A DNA stretch of 64,000 bases from Rhizaria sp. SCN 62-66 (Eukaryota > Rhizaria, unplaced): positions 21,942-85,941 of the forward strand of contig MEDY01000086.1 in assembly GCA_001724265.1 (NCBI GenBank), given 5' to 3'. The position numbers were made by a program, and so were the translations under genes. The notes under the pieces are model-generated. The model did not search any database. It saw only the letters and a list, made by a program, of their open reading frames with translations, and was not told where the DNA came from. Below, piece after piece: positions 42,201 through 51,737 of this stretch. How positions within the stretch are numbered: the stretch's first letter is position 1; each line of letters starts with the position of its first letter.

Positions 42201-44950
42201 CCGGCAGCATTGCCAACACGGACCTGATTGGTAACAATGCCGCTGCACAGTTAGAACAGCAGCAGCAGCAGCAGCAAGGTGATAGTAACAGTGTTCCTGT
42301 CGCTGCTCGTAATAGCAGTGAGAGCACGACGAAGGGGATTCTGTATCGCATCGGTCTGCTGTTGCGTACGTTCATCAATGAACACAGCAACAACACCACC
42401 AACACGAATATTGCGCACTCGAATGCTTCTTCTGTTGCCCCGAATTCCGCCAACAATGCTTTGACTACTACAGCTCTCGTCAACAACCCTTACACGGTTG
42501 ACTACCCCACTTACCCGGGTAAGTACCCCTGGCGCGGCCTACGCTCCCACGTGCTCATGCTGCTCACTCTGCCCCCGCTCGGCGCTCTCAACACGCTCAG
42601 CCGCGCCGCCCGCGCCGTCGCCCGCTACTCTGACCCGGTCTCTCTGTCGCCTACGCACCGACCCGTGGCGCCCGTGCGGCCGCCGCGGCTACTGCACCTG
42701 GGCCAGCTGCTGCTGCCTTCGCAGTACTACCCTGGCTTTGTGCGGGACGTCGTTGCGCAGTACCTTGCGCAGAACCCCGGCCAGCGCTTTGTGACGTACG
42801 CGCTCAGCGAAGGGGTAAGCTTCGGAGCGCGGATGCTCGTGCTGATCACAACGGCAAAGCTGCTGGTGTTTACGGTTGAGCTCGAGTGTGACCCGCCGTC
42901 GACAGCCTCTGTGCGCGTCACGAACGAGGGCGGTAGCACGAGGAGCAACGCAGCGAACGTTACTGACTCGAGCGGTGGTGTCAACGGCAACGACGCGAGT
43001 TTAAATGCAGGCGGTGATAACAGTCACGCGAACTCAAGCTCTAGCGCGAATGACCCAAGTGCCCCCTCAGACTCCATCAAGGCTGGCTCCAGCGGCTCCG
43101 TTGGAGGGAATGGTGTGCACAACAGCGGTGGCAACGGCTTTAGCAGTTGGCGCGCTTTCCTGTTTGGCTCCACGTTCCTCTCACGCGCTAAGTACAGCAG
43201 CAGCACCAGCAGCACCAGCGGCACCAACGCCAGGGCGGCGGGCGGCGGCCAAACCAAGAGCAAGACGACCGTCGTCAAGCGCATCGCGCTCCCAACCTCT
43301 GTTGCGGCGACGACTGCGGCGCTGCTGGCCACCGTGCGTCGTATTGCGGACGCTAGCCGCAACAGCAGCGGCAACAACAGTGGCAGGCGTTACTACTCGT
43401 ACAAGCAAGCCGGTGCCGCCAAGAGTGGCGCTGCCAATGTGGACGCAAATCCTGGCGGGTTTAGCCCCACTGCTGGCGCTGCTGCTTCTGCGAATACTCG
43501 TTGCAGCAGCACTGTGGTCAGCGAATGCGACGGCGGGCACTGCTGCAGTCACGACTCCGCGCTCCGGCCCATCAAGCTTGAGCAAGTTTGGTCTGCGATC
43601 ATCCAGTTCAACAACAACAATAGAAACAACAACAGCACCACCAACATCACGTTTGCTACCCGCAATCGCGCCACTCGCTCCCACGGGCCTGCCGCCGCTC
43701 TTACCGCATCAAGCGCGTCGCACCACCGCAGCTCCCGGGGCGGCACTCGCGTGGTGCTCTCCCTGGCCGGCCCCGGCGCCGGCACGGGCGCTCTGGCGCG
43801 GCTGCGCGCGCTGGTTACGGCCAACACCGTCTCCCGCGCGCGCACACACACGCACAGCGCCGACGCCGCCGCCTTCGCTTCGGCCTATGCGCGCGCCGCC
43901 GCGACTCAAGTGCTTGCGCGTATCGCCGCCTACAAAGCCGCCGCGGCCGCCAAGGCCGCGCGCGCGGCGGCGCTTGTCGAGGACACGCCGGCCGCCGCGG
44001 GGCCCGCTGCTGCCGCAGCCGCCGCGGCCGCCGCAGCCGCCTCCGCGAACGCCGAGGCCGCGGCCGCGCTGGAGCAGGCGTTCATCACGGGCGCGGCGCG
44101 CGCGGCTGCGGTGAAGCGGCGCCTGCTGGCGAGCTACTGCAACACCACGCCCACGGTCACCGCGGTGACAATGCCGACGCTGGAGACGCTCGCGGCGGAG
44201 CTGGTGCGCAGTCACAGTCACATGCATGCGCACACCAGTGGGGGCAGCAGCCACCAGTATCAAGACTCGCTGCTTGTCGGTGTCCCGAAACACGTTTCTG
44301 CTGCGCTCGTCTCTGCATTAACGCTGCCCGCTGCCGCGCCTGCGCCTGTGCCTGTGCCGGCCCCCGCGGCTGCCGCAGCGGCCGCCGCGCCCGCCGCCGC
44401 GGCTGCTGCCGCGGCTGCCGCAGCGTCCATCAACGGCGTCTCCGCTGCGACGGCGACTGCGGCTGCCGCTGCCGCTGCCAGCGCCGTCGTGGCCGCCGTC
44501 ACCGACGCCGCATCCGCGCACGCCAGCGTGGGCGAACTGCTGTCGTCGCTGCACCACACAGTGCGCACCAGCGGCGGTGGCGGCGTCGGCAACGGCGCGG
44601 GCGCCAGTGTGCTGCTCGCCGCCGCGCGCCGCGTTGTGCTGGTGCACGAGTTCGACCTCAAAACCATCGCGGGTTTCGCAGCCAGGCCCGCGGCGCTGCG
44701 GCTGAACCTGCGCATGGAGCCCGGATTCGTGTACAACGACAAGAAGATGAAGAAAGAGCTCATGCGGCGCGCCGAGGCTGCGGGCGTAAGCAGCCGCGTC
44801 GCGCTGAGCCACAAGATCGTGCTGCAGCCGGGCGGCGTCGTGGTCGAGAACTTTGTCGAGGTGGAGCTCGCGTGCCCGCTGCCTGCCGAGACGATCCGTG
44901 AGGTAGGCCGCTGTGTCGCCTTCATCAAGGACAACGCCGGGGTGATCTAA
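154..44950 (+). CDS. Giant VPS13 family bridge-type lipid transfer protein (5' end outside window)
   Basis: VPS13 proteins form a long hydrophobic groove that moves lipids between organelles at contact sites. Exons are 154-2821 and 3020-44950 (intron GTCCGT...TTTAG), with TAA at 44948. This gives 14,865 visible residues if the TAGs at 4625 and 21917 are read through. Landmarks in family order: the end of the chorein domain (IVNNIQVEVTNVHVRLE near 320-380; KLVTVSGLGLYWGD near 1408-1446); VAB/SHR-BD-type repeats with the conserved Asn (RNLTGYPL near 27360, FANRTLLPLEI near 29700, WFVNRTALPLLF near 32900, LLINRTPYLLQL near 35170, RLNNLTALTLYY near 35660); the APT1-like region (FTLEVRLAGLSVSV near 37630); the ATG2/VPS13 C-terminal helices (AAEVFGNLGGLTDALINAF near 41680); and a PH-like end (RPPRLLHLGQLLLPSQYYPG near 42680). 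The excess length is low-complexity insertion between these blocks. Gene symbol left empty because the paralogue is unclear. Confidence 0.93.
2822..3019 (+). other. VPS13 intron
   Basis: The donor GTCCGTCTC follows the CAG codon 2819-2821, and the acceptor TGTTTAG precedes the GTT codon at 3020, in phase 0. The interval is AT-rich and has several in-frame stops. Reading across it keeps the frame of both flanking open stretches. It is the only intron seen in the 44.8 kb of this gene inside the window. Confidence 0.92.
4625..4627 (+). other. In-frame TAG in VPS13, probably read as Gln
   Basis: The frame of exon 2 (from 3020) meets TAG here, at visible residue 1425, and continues in the same frame without any other stop for another 17 kb. 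The site is preceded by QQQQRQ and followed by SHA and then a run of seven Gln. A CAG-to-TAG change is one transition. Confidence 0.85.
5614..5805 (+). repeat. TPLH peptide repeat region in VPS13
   Basis: The protein here contains repeated (S/T)PLH units: LPSPLHA, RSPLHQ, TTPLHA, KTPLHH, KTPLHA, KTPLHR. Most Leu-His pairs are written TTA CAC or TTA CAT, an unusual Leu codon in this GC-rich gene, while one is TTG CAC and others are CTG CAC. The S/T-Pro pattern could be a phosphorylation array; that is inference. Confidence 0.75.
19145..19186 (+). repeat. AAC trinucleotide run (poly-Asn)
   Basis: Nine perfect AAC units (19145-19171) are followed by AGC AGC and three more AAC. It encodes poly-Asn inside VPS13 and is typical of the Asn, Gln, Ser and Ala runs that inflate this protein. 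A shorter AAC run lies near 1060-1080. Confidence 0.9.
21176..21208 (+). repeat. CAG trinucleotide run (poly-Gln)
   Basis: Ten CAG units and a terminal CAA encode poly-Gln in VPS13. No TAG interrupts this particular run. Confidence 0.9.
21917..21919 (+). other. In-frame TAG in VPS13, probably read as Gln
   Basis: TAG at visible residue 7189 separates two open stretches of about 17 kb and 23 kb in the same frame. Context is EQQQHQFS, then the TAG, then YQQQMSQQ, so Gln lies close on both sides. The VAB repeats and the whole C-terminal half of VPS13 lie downstream, so termination here would remove the conserved end of the protein. Confidence 0.88.
24441..24460. repeat. Dispersed TAAG...CTTA motif, palindromic copy
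   Basis: A perfect 7-base inverted repeat (GTCTAAG and CTTAGAC) flanks the spacer TGCCCC. It is a one-base variant of the 18-mer at 26666 and 62261. It lies inside the VPS13 exon and is read as SLSAPLD. Confidence 0.8.
26666..26683 (+). repeat. Dispersed 18-mer CTAAGTACCCCCTTAGAC, copy 1
   Basis: This 18-base word lies in the VPS13 exon (LSTPLD in frame). Its exact reverse complement occurs at 62261-62278 in the 3' flank of an unrelated gene. Close variants are at 5694-5714, 18806-18823, 24441-24460, 58741-58759 and 59392-59412. Confidence 0.85.
32492..32529 (+). repeat. Six-base minisatellite encoding (Gly-Leu)n
   Basis: Tandem GGNCTC/GGTCTT hexamers encode six successive Gly-Leu pairs in VPS13. 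The last three units are identical GGACTC, suggesting recent slippage or unequal exchange. Confidence 0.8.
37861..37888 (+). repeat. GGC run (poly-Gly)
   Basis: A perfect GGC trinucleotide tract encodes nine consecutive Gly between the APT1-like segments of VPS13. It is another inserted homopolymer not expected in the family core. Confidence 0.85.
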
Positions 44951-45943
44951 GATATTAAAGCAAAACCGGAGAGCTGGAAGTAGAGCTCGTCGGTTGTAAG
45001 GTTGGAGAATACGAATTTTATTATGTAGCTTTGTTAAGACTTTGGAACTCGCGTTTAACCGCGCTCTATTAATTTTTTACTAATCATACAAACAATGTTA
45101 TTTCTCGCTCAACATGCGACCCAGCTTTGAAAGGAAACGACAGGAGAATACAGGAACCGCGCAATGAAAATGCTCTGACGATTGCGAGCGCCGAGAACCG
45201 ATGACCAAAATGGTGACGGTGATGAGCCGGAAAATGCTGACGGGTTCCACAATAGTTCGCGGATCCGTCGACTCGTGGGCTGGAATGAATTTCCGCAAAC
45301 CGTGTTTGTTGACTTGACTGGTATGGCCCCCTGTGACTCACCATTACGGTGACACTCCCTCTAGTATTGGCTGTCACCATGATCATGACAAATTTAGGAT
45401 ATGTTTGCTCAATTTTATCGTTTATGGTGTTTCGGTGAATACACTCGAGTGTATTCTAAGTTTCCGTATTGCTCGATGGGACGAGACCTCTCACTATATC
45501 ACTGGCGGTCAAGTCTGAATGTCGTGCGTGTTGTCATGATTGTTCTGAGTACGTTGTTACCATTGTTATTATTGTTGTGGCTGTTGCCCGTGCATATACC
45601 TGCTGTTGACTTACAATCACACGTACCTCACAAGAACATGATCGTGATCATGAGTGCGTCGTGTAAGTAAACTAGTCTTCGTACAAAGTGTACACTCCTC
45701 TAAGTTGGTAGCTTACTCATTGTTCTTCTGATTTCGAACAATGTAAGTGAGTCCATCTCGGCTCCTGTGTGCTTGCTACTTAGATCGCCCACTCTTAAGT
45801 GCGAGATCATGGGTACTTAGACAGTAGGTACACAAACGTGTAAACCTATGACTCGGTCGAAGTACGAGAGTCACGAGCGCACTAAAAGCATGTTAGCAGT
45901 AGATTGAACGCGTATCGCGCACTTAGGTCTTGAAGTGCGCCAC
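44951..45943. other. Spacer between VPS13 and the O-methyltransferase gene
   Basis: The two genes converge here. The sequence is AT-richer than the exons, and I see no gene, tRNA or transposon in it. It holds a perfect 20-bp palindrome (45437-45456), an imperfect inverted repeat CATGATC-GT-GATCATG near 45639-45654, a CATGATCATG palindrome near 45378, and TAAG/CTTA words including GGTACTTAGAC at 45812. Confidence 0.7.
45437..45456. repeat. Perfect 20-bp palindrome
   Basis: GAATACACTC is followed directly by its reverse complement with no spacer. It lies between the ends of two convergent genes. It could form a hairpin in RNA or a cruciform, or be a dimer binding site. No flanking duplication suggesting transposition was seen. 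Confidence 0.85.
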
Positions 45944-46809
45944 TTAGAGCTTATAGACGACAGAGACGCCGTCCGACAGTGGGAGCATGCACACCTCCAC
46001 ACGCTCGTCCTTGAAGATCTTCTCGTTGAGCGCCTTGATGGCCACCGTGGACGGACTCGACTCGCGGCTCGTGTCGGCGCCGGCGGGCGCGTCGGGGTTC
46101 GAAGCCACGGAGCCGCCCATGAGGGTGTTGTCGACGACGACGATGCCGCCCTTGCGCAGAAGCTGCAGTGCAAGCTCGTAGTAGGCGTCATAGCCAGTCT
46201 TGTCGGCGTCCAGGAAGACGATGTCGACGGTGCCCGCGGCGCCGGCGTCAAGCAGCTGCTGCATCGACTGCGTCGCGGGCGCGACCTGGAGCTTGATCTT
46301 GTCTTCGACGCCGGCCTCGGCCCAGAAGGGCTTGCCCACCGCGGGGAACTCGCTGCTGATGTCGAATGCGTGCACAACACCGTCAGCGGGCAGCGCGAGC
46401 GCGAAGGCAAGCGCAGTGAAGCCGGTGAAAACGCCCACCTCGACCACGGTCTTGGCGTTGGTAAGGCGCACGAGCATCTGCAGGAAGGACGCCGAGTCGA
46501 GCGGGGAGACCATGCCGGCGCAGGACGCAGAGACGTCGTTAGCGTACGTCTCGCGGTGCAGCGCGAGCAGGGCCGGGTGCGTGCGGCACGAAACCGAGAT
46601 TAGGTAGTTGTGGAGATGCGGCGGGAGGCCGCGGCTAGGTGGAGATTGGAGAATAATGCGGTGAGAAAGGAATCGACATAGACGAAACAGGGTGAGATGA
46701 TGTGTTCCAAATGCTGAAAGATATAGCAAGTTATACGCAGTGCAGAAGCAGTATGATAAAGAAATAATAAAGAATTAGTGTGAAAGTACCTTTTGCTGGG
46801 AATAGACAT
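45944..46809 (-). CDS. Caffeoyl-CoA/catechol-type SAM-dependent O-methyltransferase
   Basis: This family moves a methyl group from S-adenosylmethionine to a catechol-like hydroxyl, usually with a divalent metal. I read exon 1 as 46790-46809 (ATG, MSIPSK plus two bases) and exon 2 as 45944-46634, joined across GTACTTTC...CACCTAG, giving 236 aa, a usual length for the family. Motifs in order: LHNYLISVSCRTHPALLAL at the N terminus; the SAM-binding strand and loop VVEVGVFTGFTALAFAL; FDIS; FLDADKTGYDAYY with the first metal-binding Asp; VVVDNTLMGGSV with the second Asp-Asn pair. The stop is TAA (45944-45946). The small first exon is inferred from phase, donor and acceptor. The alternative is an unspliced start further upstream, whose extra residues look unlike the family. 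Substrate unknown. Confidence 0.88.
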
Positions 46810-47536
46810 GAGTTTCACGAAGATACTCTGTGTAGACAGACAAAATGCAGAGAGATCAAAGGGGGGTCTTGACAGACGTCGATCGCTCGCGTGCCACAGG
46901 CCACTGTCTCGGACTTTGAGTTGTGCTGGAATTCACGCAATAGAACGCGATGTTGGTCAAATATAAGCTTGTCCACTGTTATTTTGAGTTATGGTGTATT
47001 GTGTCGATGTTCTATATCTTGCTTTGGAACAAAGTATGGGCTAGATCTGCCAAGATATTGGTATATGACATTGGGTTTTGATAAGATATGACGCGGATAT
47101 CATCAGTTTAAACCTAAATAAGAATCTGATTTGGTTACATCTTAACGATTGGCGTAAGAAATCAAAAATTCAAACTAATATAACCAAGATAAAATGTAGT
47201 TTGAAGCGTGACTAGAGTCTGACCACGAACGGAAATGAGCTCAACGGCTAGAGCAGTCCAGAGAGACTACAACCCTCACTTTGCACTGCGTCTACGCCAT
47301 CAATATATCGTCATTATGGAATTTTACAGCAAAAACCTCGTATTAATTTGTGTTTTTAATCTTATATTTCTATTAAACTTTCACCGCTGACATTTACATC
47401 TCTAATAACGACAACCGAAGTCGTTACTCTTTTCAAACACAAATCTCTTCCTCGCGCCCCTGTGCCTCCCTCGCAGCCCCTCGTAGTCTTCCTCCGCAAG
47501 TGCATCCGCGGGCTCGCGACTGCTTCCTGTGGCAAG
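46810..47536. other. Divergent promoter region of the O-methyltransferase and kinesin genes
   Basis: The two genes are transcribed away from each other. The sequence is AT-rich, especially 47080-47400. I recognise no TATA-like element at a supportable position and no RNA gene. The last part (about 47400-47536) is more pyrimidine- and GC-rich and is probably the kinesin 5' leader. Confidence 0.6.
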
Positions 47537-50500
47537 ATGTCATCTTCGTCCGCGATCAGCTCCGGCGTGCGCGTGCTGGTCCGCATCCGCCCTCTGCTGC
47601 CCTCGCTCTCCGAGACCGGCCGGCCTGTGAGCCACCTGCAGCCAGATGCCGGCGACGGCCGCTCGGTCTCGCTCCAGCTCAACAACACGTTGCACCAGTA
47701 CACCTTCGACTCGGTCATGCCGCCCGCGGCGACCCAGAGTGACGTCTTCTACTCCGGCGGCATTGACTCGATGCTCGACTGTGTCGCCGCTGGTTACAGC
47801 GCGACCATATTCGCCTATGGCCAGACCGGAAGCGGCAAAACGCACACCATGGACGGTGTCGGCGCCTCCACGGGCTCAAACAGTGGCAGCGGTGGCGGCG
47901 TTGGTGGCGCAACTGCTGCAGCCAATCAAGGAGGTAATCACGGCGTGTCAGAGGCAAGTGGTGTAACGATCCGCTCGATCTACGCTTTGTACGATAAACT
48001 CGCATCGGATCCCAACAATATCCTGGGCAACAACAGTAATAATCCGAGCAGTGGTCAGGATCCTCAGCAGCAGCCGCAGTACGGTGTCTCTGTGACGTGC
48101 TCTTTTGTTCAGATCTATCAAGAACATGTGTACGATCTCCTCTCAACATCTCTTTCCATCTCGTCCTCCTCCTCGTCCTCGTCCTCGGCGAACACGATGG
48201 GGGAGGCGGGCGGCCCCAACAGCAACGGCAGTCTCAAGGTCCGATGGGCTCAGGGCCGCGACTTTTACGTCGACGGCTTAACTTCAAGCACCTGTTCGAC
48301 GCCGCAACAGGCGATCGCATGCTTTCTCGCTGGGACGAAGCGGCGTGTTGTGGCGCAGCATCGGCTGAACACGGAGTCGTCGCGCTCGCACTCGCTTTTT
48401 ACGCTCACAGTAACGAAGACGCCGGTTAACGGCAACGGCAACGGCAACAGTAACACTGCTGCTGCTGCCGTGATTGCACCAGGGTCCGTTGCGCGACATC
48501 TGACACTGCAACTTCGGCAATATATATCATCGAAAAAATTTTGCGCGTTAAAAGTGTTGTATCTTGGGCTCGATTTTTTGTTATTTCAATCAGCCGCGAT
48601 ATAATCAATCATGGTCTAAACTATATCCTCGCGTGTTATCATTTAACACGATAGCCTAACCTCACTTACGATCCTCCTCCGACTTGCTTTGTTGTTTGCC
48701 CTTTTCAACTCTAAACTCCCCTCAGCGCCGTTGTCTCAAAGCTGACCCTGGTTGACCTTGCCGGCTCCGAGCGCAACGCCCAGACCGGTGCCACGGGCAA
48801 GCTGCTCAGCCAGGCCATCGGCATCAACCGGTCACTCTTCGTGCTGCGCAAAGTCATCAAGGCTCTCGCCACGGGCGGCAGCAGCAACACCAGCAGTAAG
48901 AGTGCGAGCGCGAACAGCGCCGTGCACGTGCCGTACCGTGACTCGACGCTGACTCGCTTGTTGCAACACTCCCTAGGCGGCAACTGTTTGACCCTCATGA
49001 TCGCCTGTCTGGCCCCCTTAGACGCGTATCAGGAGGAGAATCTAAGTACCCTGAACTACGCCGCGCTGACGACGAAGATCGTCAACAGGGCCACGGTTGG
49101 CGAGGACCCGCGGGCGGCGCTTATTCGCCAGCTCCGCGCTGAAAACCAGGTACGCGTGACCTAGCGAACCATCGCATAACTCAAAACACTAGAACAGAGA
49201 GTGAACTGCATCTATCAAGCCTATAGTCAGTAATCTATTACTGACTCTATTCTGAACAAATCATAACCATAGCATATATTTCAAATGAGTTTTTGCTTAT
49301 TCACTGCTTTTGATCAAAATAATCTCACGTTTTATTCTGTGAATCTTTGTTTTTTGTTTTGTTTGTCTTCATAGACGTTGAAAGACACTCTGGCCCGAGC
49401 CAAGAGGCTCTTCATCATGGCTGGCTTAGTCAATACGGCCCCCGGTGCGGCGTCATCCTTATCGTCGCAGAATGTAAGCACCTCGGGTCCGAACGTAAGT
49501 GCCCTTCTGGGCTCAGTCTCCTGGGGCGACATCGAGACGGGCGCGTGGACGGGGGCTTCGACTCTGGCGAACCAAAGTCAGGCCGCGCTCCAACTGCAGC
49601 AGCAGCAGCAAAGCCAAGCCGCCTCGGGCCCTCACAGCGGCAATCCGAGCAGCGCTAACTCTGCCGCTGCCGCCGCTGCTGCCGGCGGCGGTCTGAGTGG
49701 ACGCGACTCGTTGCTGCTGCAACAGAGGCTGGTGGCGACTGTGGGCATGGCCCAGGCTCTGATGTCCGAGAACACAGAGCTGCGGGACAGGCTGGCGCAG
49801 GCGGAGGCCGAAGCGGAGGCTGTGGGCGACGATAACGCTGAGCTGCAGTATGAAAACAGCGACTTGCGCGAGAAAATCGACTTCCTTGAAGCTGTTTTGC
49901 TCGAAGGCAACAGCAACAACAACAACAATGGTAACACCACTGATGGCAGTCCTAGCACTCTTGACAGCGTCCTCAGTGCCCTTACTCTCTCGAACAGCAA
50001 CGGCGGCAATAGCGCCAACGCTCATGCGAACGCGCACTCGAGAGCTGCTGCGATCGCGCTCACCAACAACAACAACAATGACCCGACTGCTGCTGGTATT
50101 CCCAGCGACGCGGCTGCCGCCGCCGCCGCCGCCGCCCGCGCCGAAGCGGCCGCGCTGCGCGACCTCGTGCTGCAGTCGCGCTTTGAAGCGCAGCGTGAGC
50201 ACAAGCGGGCAGCTCAGCTTGCGGCTCAGCTCGCTAAGCTGCTCCAACAACAGGGCGGGGGCACAGGTACCCCCATGGGTTCTGGCGGCTCCGGCGGGGG
50301 CGGTCTGCGCAAGAGCGGCACAGGCTCCAGGGCTCAGTCTAACACTGGCTACGGCTCTGGATCCGGCGGTGGCGCTGGCGCGGGAGGCTTTGACCCGAGC
50401 CGGCTGGGCATGTCCGTGACCCGCCGCGGTGGCGCGCCCGTGGCGGCCACCGCAGGCACCTACGCCGCTGTGGCCGGCGGCAAAAGCAGTCTCGGCGGTG

Positions 50501-50932
50501 GCGGCGGCGGCGGTGGCGGTGGCAAGATGAGTGTGAAGCAGCATAAGAAGCTTGTGAAGCAGCAAAGCAAGGCTGGGAGTGGCGGAAACAGGCGCGTCGT
50601 CGTCGCGCACACGGGCGAGAGCGCTGGCAGCTACAACAACAACAAAGCGCGGATCACGGGTGTCACGGGTTCTGGGACTGGGAGCGGCGGTACTAACAAC
50701 AACAAGGCTAATATGCGTGACAATAGCGTCGGCTACGGCGATATCAACCCGTTCGCGAGCCAGCAGGCGTGGCAGGAGCAGCAGCAGCAACACCAGTATC
50801 AACCGCAGTCTCAACAACAGCAGCCGCCGCCGCAGCAGCAGCAATTTCAGGGACAGCAACAGCAGCAGCAGCAGTATGCGGCATGGGTGTAGCAGCAGCG
50901 CCAGCTTGCCTGGGCTCAATACGAGCAGCAGA

Positions 50933-50977
<45 letters not shown>

Positions 50978-51219
50978 TGCAACAGGGCTCTCGTATTCCT
51001 ATCATTCGGCATGATAACAGCAACTATGCGGGGCAGCGGCAGCATCAGCAGATGCAGCCGCAGCAACAGCCTTCGCAACAACTGCAACAGCAACAGCAGC
51101 AGCAGCAGCAACAACAGCAGTATTATCATCATCACCAGCAACAACAGCATCAACAGCAGAACGCAAATCAACTGCAGCAGATGTACTATCAGCAACAGCA
51201 GCAGCAGCCACGGCAATGA
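47537..51219 (+). CDS. Kinesin with N-terminal motor and long Gln-rich tail
   Basis: Microtubule motor ATPase. Exons are 47537-48483, 48726-49149 and 49375-51219 (donors GTCCGT and GTACGC), with TGA at 51217: 1,071 aa if the TAG at 50890 is sense. The motor occupies the first 450 or so residues: VRVLVRIRPLLPS, the P-loop AYGQTGSGKTHTMDG, switch I NTESSRSHSLF, switch II LVDLAGSER (created by the first splice), INRSLFVLRKVIKAL, and ENLSTLNYA before the neck. Ser- and Asn-rich inserts interrupt motor loops. A short coiled coil follows (ALMSENTELRDRLAQAEAEA to about 49900), then a Gly/Ser-rich tail and a Gln-rich end. The subfamily is uncertain. The start is the first ATG before the conserved motor; upstream in-frame sequence looks like leader. 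Confidence 0.93.
50890..50892 (+). other. In-frame TAG in the kinesin, probably read as Gln
   Basis: The tail reads AAWV, then the TAG, then QQRQLAWAQYEQQRQQQ, and stays open for another 108 codons to TGA at 51217. This is residue 963. Composition is the same on both sides (Gln-rich with AW motifs), as expected for one continuous protein. Confidence 0.85.
50935..50976 (+). repeat. CAG trinucleotide run (14 units)
   Basis: A perfect (CAG)14 tract lies just after the in-frame TAG. It is poly-Gln only if that TAG is read through. The further Gln-rich stretch to 51219 mixes CAG and CAA codons in the same frame, which favours translation rather than a simple untranslated repeat. Confidence 0.9.
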
Positions 51220-51737
51220 GCCTGTGTAGCTTATACCTATCAAGCGCAGCTGGAGAAATGCAACAACACGTTGTTATTGACCCATTGCTCAAGTTAGGTA
51301 GATGCTGTGCAAGTGTGATGCGCATTGGCAGATGCTATATTGGAGTGATATTAATGATATATTGAAAGCTACATTAGAAATCTACGATTATTTAGATACA
51401 CACTTAATTATACAATACCTCACTTTGGATTCTGTACTATATCTAATAGTTTCATTGCTCTGTACCGCGAAATGTTGGTGTGACTAGAAATCGCGAGAAT
51501 GCGACCAGAGCCGTTATGAGCGAAGTCGAAAGCGTGCACTCTCGAACCTCTCTGTATTCCATGCACGGACCGTGTGTGCAATAATCGACGATATAGTGGA
51601 ATATTACAATTGACTTTAATTATTTTCGTGAAATAATACTTCTTAGAGATCTTGTTGTCGTGCTGGGGAGCCCTCCAACGAATGCCAAGAGCCCTGCTCT
51701 CACGTTTGAATCCTTTCTTTTCCTTTGCAGCGTCGAG
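51220..51737. other. Spacer between the kinesin and the IFT27-like gene
   Basis: This AT-rich spacer separates two genes in the same direction. TCCTTTGCAG at 51721-51730, just before the ATG, looks like a splice acceptor, so the next gene may have an intron in its 5' leader; I could not assign its donor. Nothing else recognised. Confidence 0.6.

Noticed and set aside
47200-47280. Possible tRNA-like segment upstream of the kinesin
   Set aside because: It lacks a T-arm GTTCRA box and a matching acceptor stem.
4625-50892. The TAGs as pseudogene or sequencing-error stops
   Set aside because: Four independent sites are all TAG, with no TAA, TGA or frameshift in about 18,800 codons, and conserved domains continue downstream.
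49513-51243. Minus-strand frame with poly-Leu opposite the kinesin
   Set aside because: It is the complement of CAG/CAA runs (CTG/TTG), and the plus strand carries the clear kinesin motor and its tail.
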